From: an uncultured Lachnospiraceae bacterium
GTDB lineage: Bacteria > Bacillota_A > Clostridia > Lachnospirales > Lachnospiraceae
DNA length: 5,149 nucleotides
Direction of reading: 5' to 3'
Assembly: GCA_902796775.1 (NCBI GenBank)
Contig: CADBQK010000186.1
Span: 1 to 5,149, forward strand
Part shown: piece after piece, positions 4,656-5,149 of the stretch
Layout of the letters: every line of letters begins with the position of its first letter
Position numbering within the stretch: position 1 is the stretch's first letter
Position numbers and translations under genes: made by a program
Notes under the pieces: generated by a model
What the model saw: the letters and a program-made list of their open reading frames with translations, nothing else
What the model was told of the DNA's origin: nothing
Databases searched by the model: none

Positions 4656-5149
4656 ATGGACAATCCTCTTGAGAACTCTATTGTTTGTTTTGGAGATTCC
4701 AATACATTCGGCGCGCACGGCTTCCAGGGAGGACGATATCCGTCGGATGTACGCTGGTGCGGAAGACTTGGCAGGGATGAAGCTTTTGCAGGCCGGTTTG
4801 AGCTGATCAACATGGGGGAAAACGGGCGGGAGATCCCGGATGATACGTGGGAGATGGATTACATATGCAGGCAGATGGAGCCTTATGCCCCTGTCCGTCT
4901 CCTCGTGGTCATGCTTGGAACTAATGATCTCCTGATGACTGTACGCTCCGGCATGTCAGGGGTGGCGGCAAGAATGGATCATTTTCTCTCCCATCTGCTG
5001 TCATATACCTGTTACAGCCAGGACAAACTGCTGACCATGCCTCTGCTCGAAGGGCCGGAACACATCCTGCTCATTGCCCCTGTCCCGACGAACCTCTCCG
5101 GATATGGGCCGGAAGGCAGACGCTTCGACCGGCTGTCTCTGGAGTTCCC
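4656..5149 (+). CDS. SGNH/GDSL-type hydrolase (esterase-like), N-terminal part
   Basis: The first 164 residues are present and the gene runs off the right edge. The protein starts MDNPLENSIVCFGDSNTFGA. Block I is CFGDSNTFG (11-19), with Ser15 as the expected nucleophile in GDSN. Block II is INMGENGREI (51-60), supplying the oxyanion-hole glycine. Block III is VVMLGTNDLL (84-93), with Asn90 of GTND. These match the SGNH family of serine esterases, acyl-esterases and lipases. The C-terminal DxxH catalytic pair should lie beyond the window. No signal peptide is present, so it is probably cytoplasmic. The GDSNT block with ENGRE resembles arylesterase or deacetylase-type members, but the substrate cannot be told. 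It is preceded by a structured gene-free region (4395-4655). Confidence 0.9.
   Translation, partial: MDNPLENSIVCFGDSNTFGAHGFQGGRYPSDVRWCGRLGRDEAFAGRFELINMGENGREIPDDTWEMDYICRQMEPYAPVRLLVVMLGTNDLLMTVRSGMSGVAARMDHFLSHLLSYTCYSQDKLLTMPLLEGPEHILLIAPVPTNLSGYGPEGRRFDRLSLEF

Overview
The window looks like a chromosome segment from an anaerobic, low-to-mid-GC Gram-positive bacterium of the class Clostridia, most likely Lachnospiraceae. The indications are strong AGGAGG-type ribosome binding sites, a crotonase of the butyrate-pathway type, a lysine-rich secreted beta-helix protein, and an ECF sigma factor paired with a DUF4349 membrane protein. This placement comes from family recognition, not from a search.

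Layout, left to right. (1) Positions 1-146, minus strand: the first 48 codons of a crotonase (probably Crt, 3-hydroxybutyryl-CoA dehydratase). Its leader holds a long hairpin and a Rex-like half-site. (2) 401-1387, minus: a secreted right-handed beta-helix protein of 328 aa with its own intrinsic terminator (342-377). Its start is set by a strong Shine-Dalgarno, so a longer reading to 1432 is not preferred. (3) 1388-1725: a divergent intergenic region with a leftward promoter for the beta-helix gene and a rightward extended -10 promoter for the sigma operon, flanked by two direct 8-bp repeats. (4) 1726-3851, plus: a two-gene operon joined by an ATGA overlap. It encodes an ECF sigma factor and a 524-aa double-membrane-span protein with an anti-sigma-like cytoplasmic head and an external DUF4349 domain. 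A strong intrinsic terminator follows (3941-3987). (5) About 4005-4280, minus: a decayed fragment with a GH3-family motif. It lies downstream of an apparently intact Shine-Dalgarno/ATG and an extended -10 promoter that read a different frame. (6) 4395-4655: a gene-free stretch rich in structure. It contains what looks like a compact leftward small RNA (promoter, two hairpins, C-rich segment, U-tract) and a helically phased array of TTTGTGAA repeats. (7) 4656 to the right edge, plus: the N-terminal 164 residues of an SGNH/GDSL-type hydrolase.

How the parts may work together (inference): the sigma factor is probably held at the membrane by the DUF4349 protein and released when its external coiled-coil domain senses an envelope signal. 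The divergent secreted beta-helix protein is a plausible but unproven target. The most interesting candidates are the unannotated small RNA locus at 4405-4507 and the anti-sigma/DUF4349 fusion, which has an expandable 6-residue repeat and a possible internal translation start.
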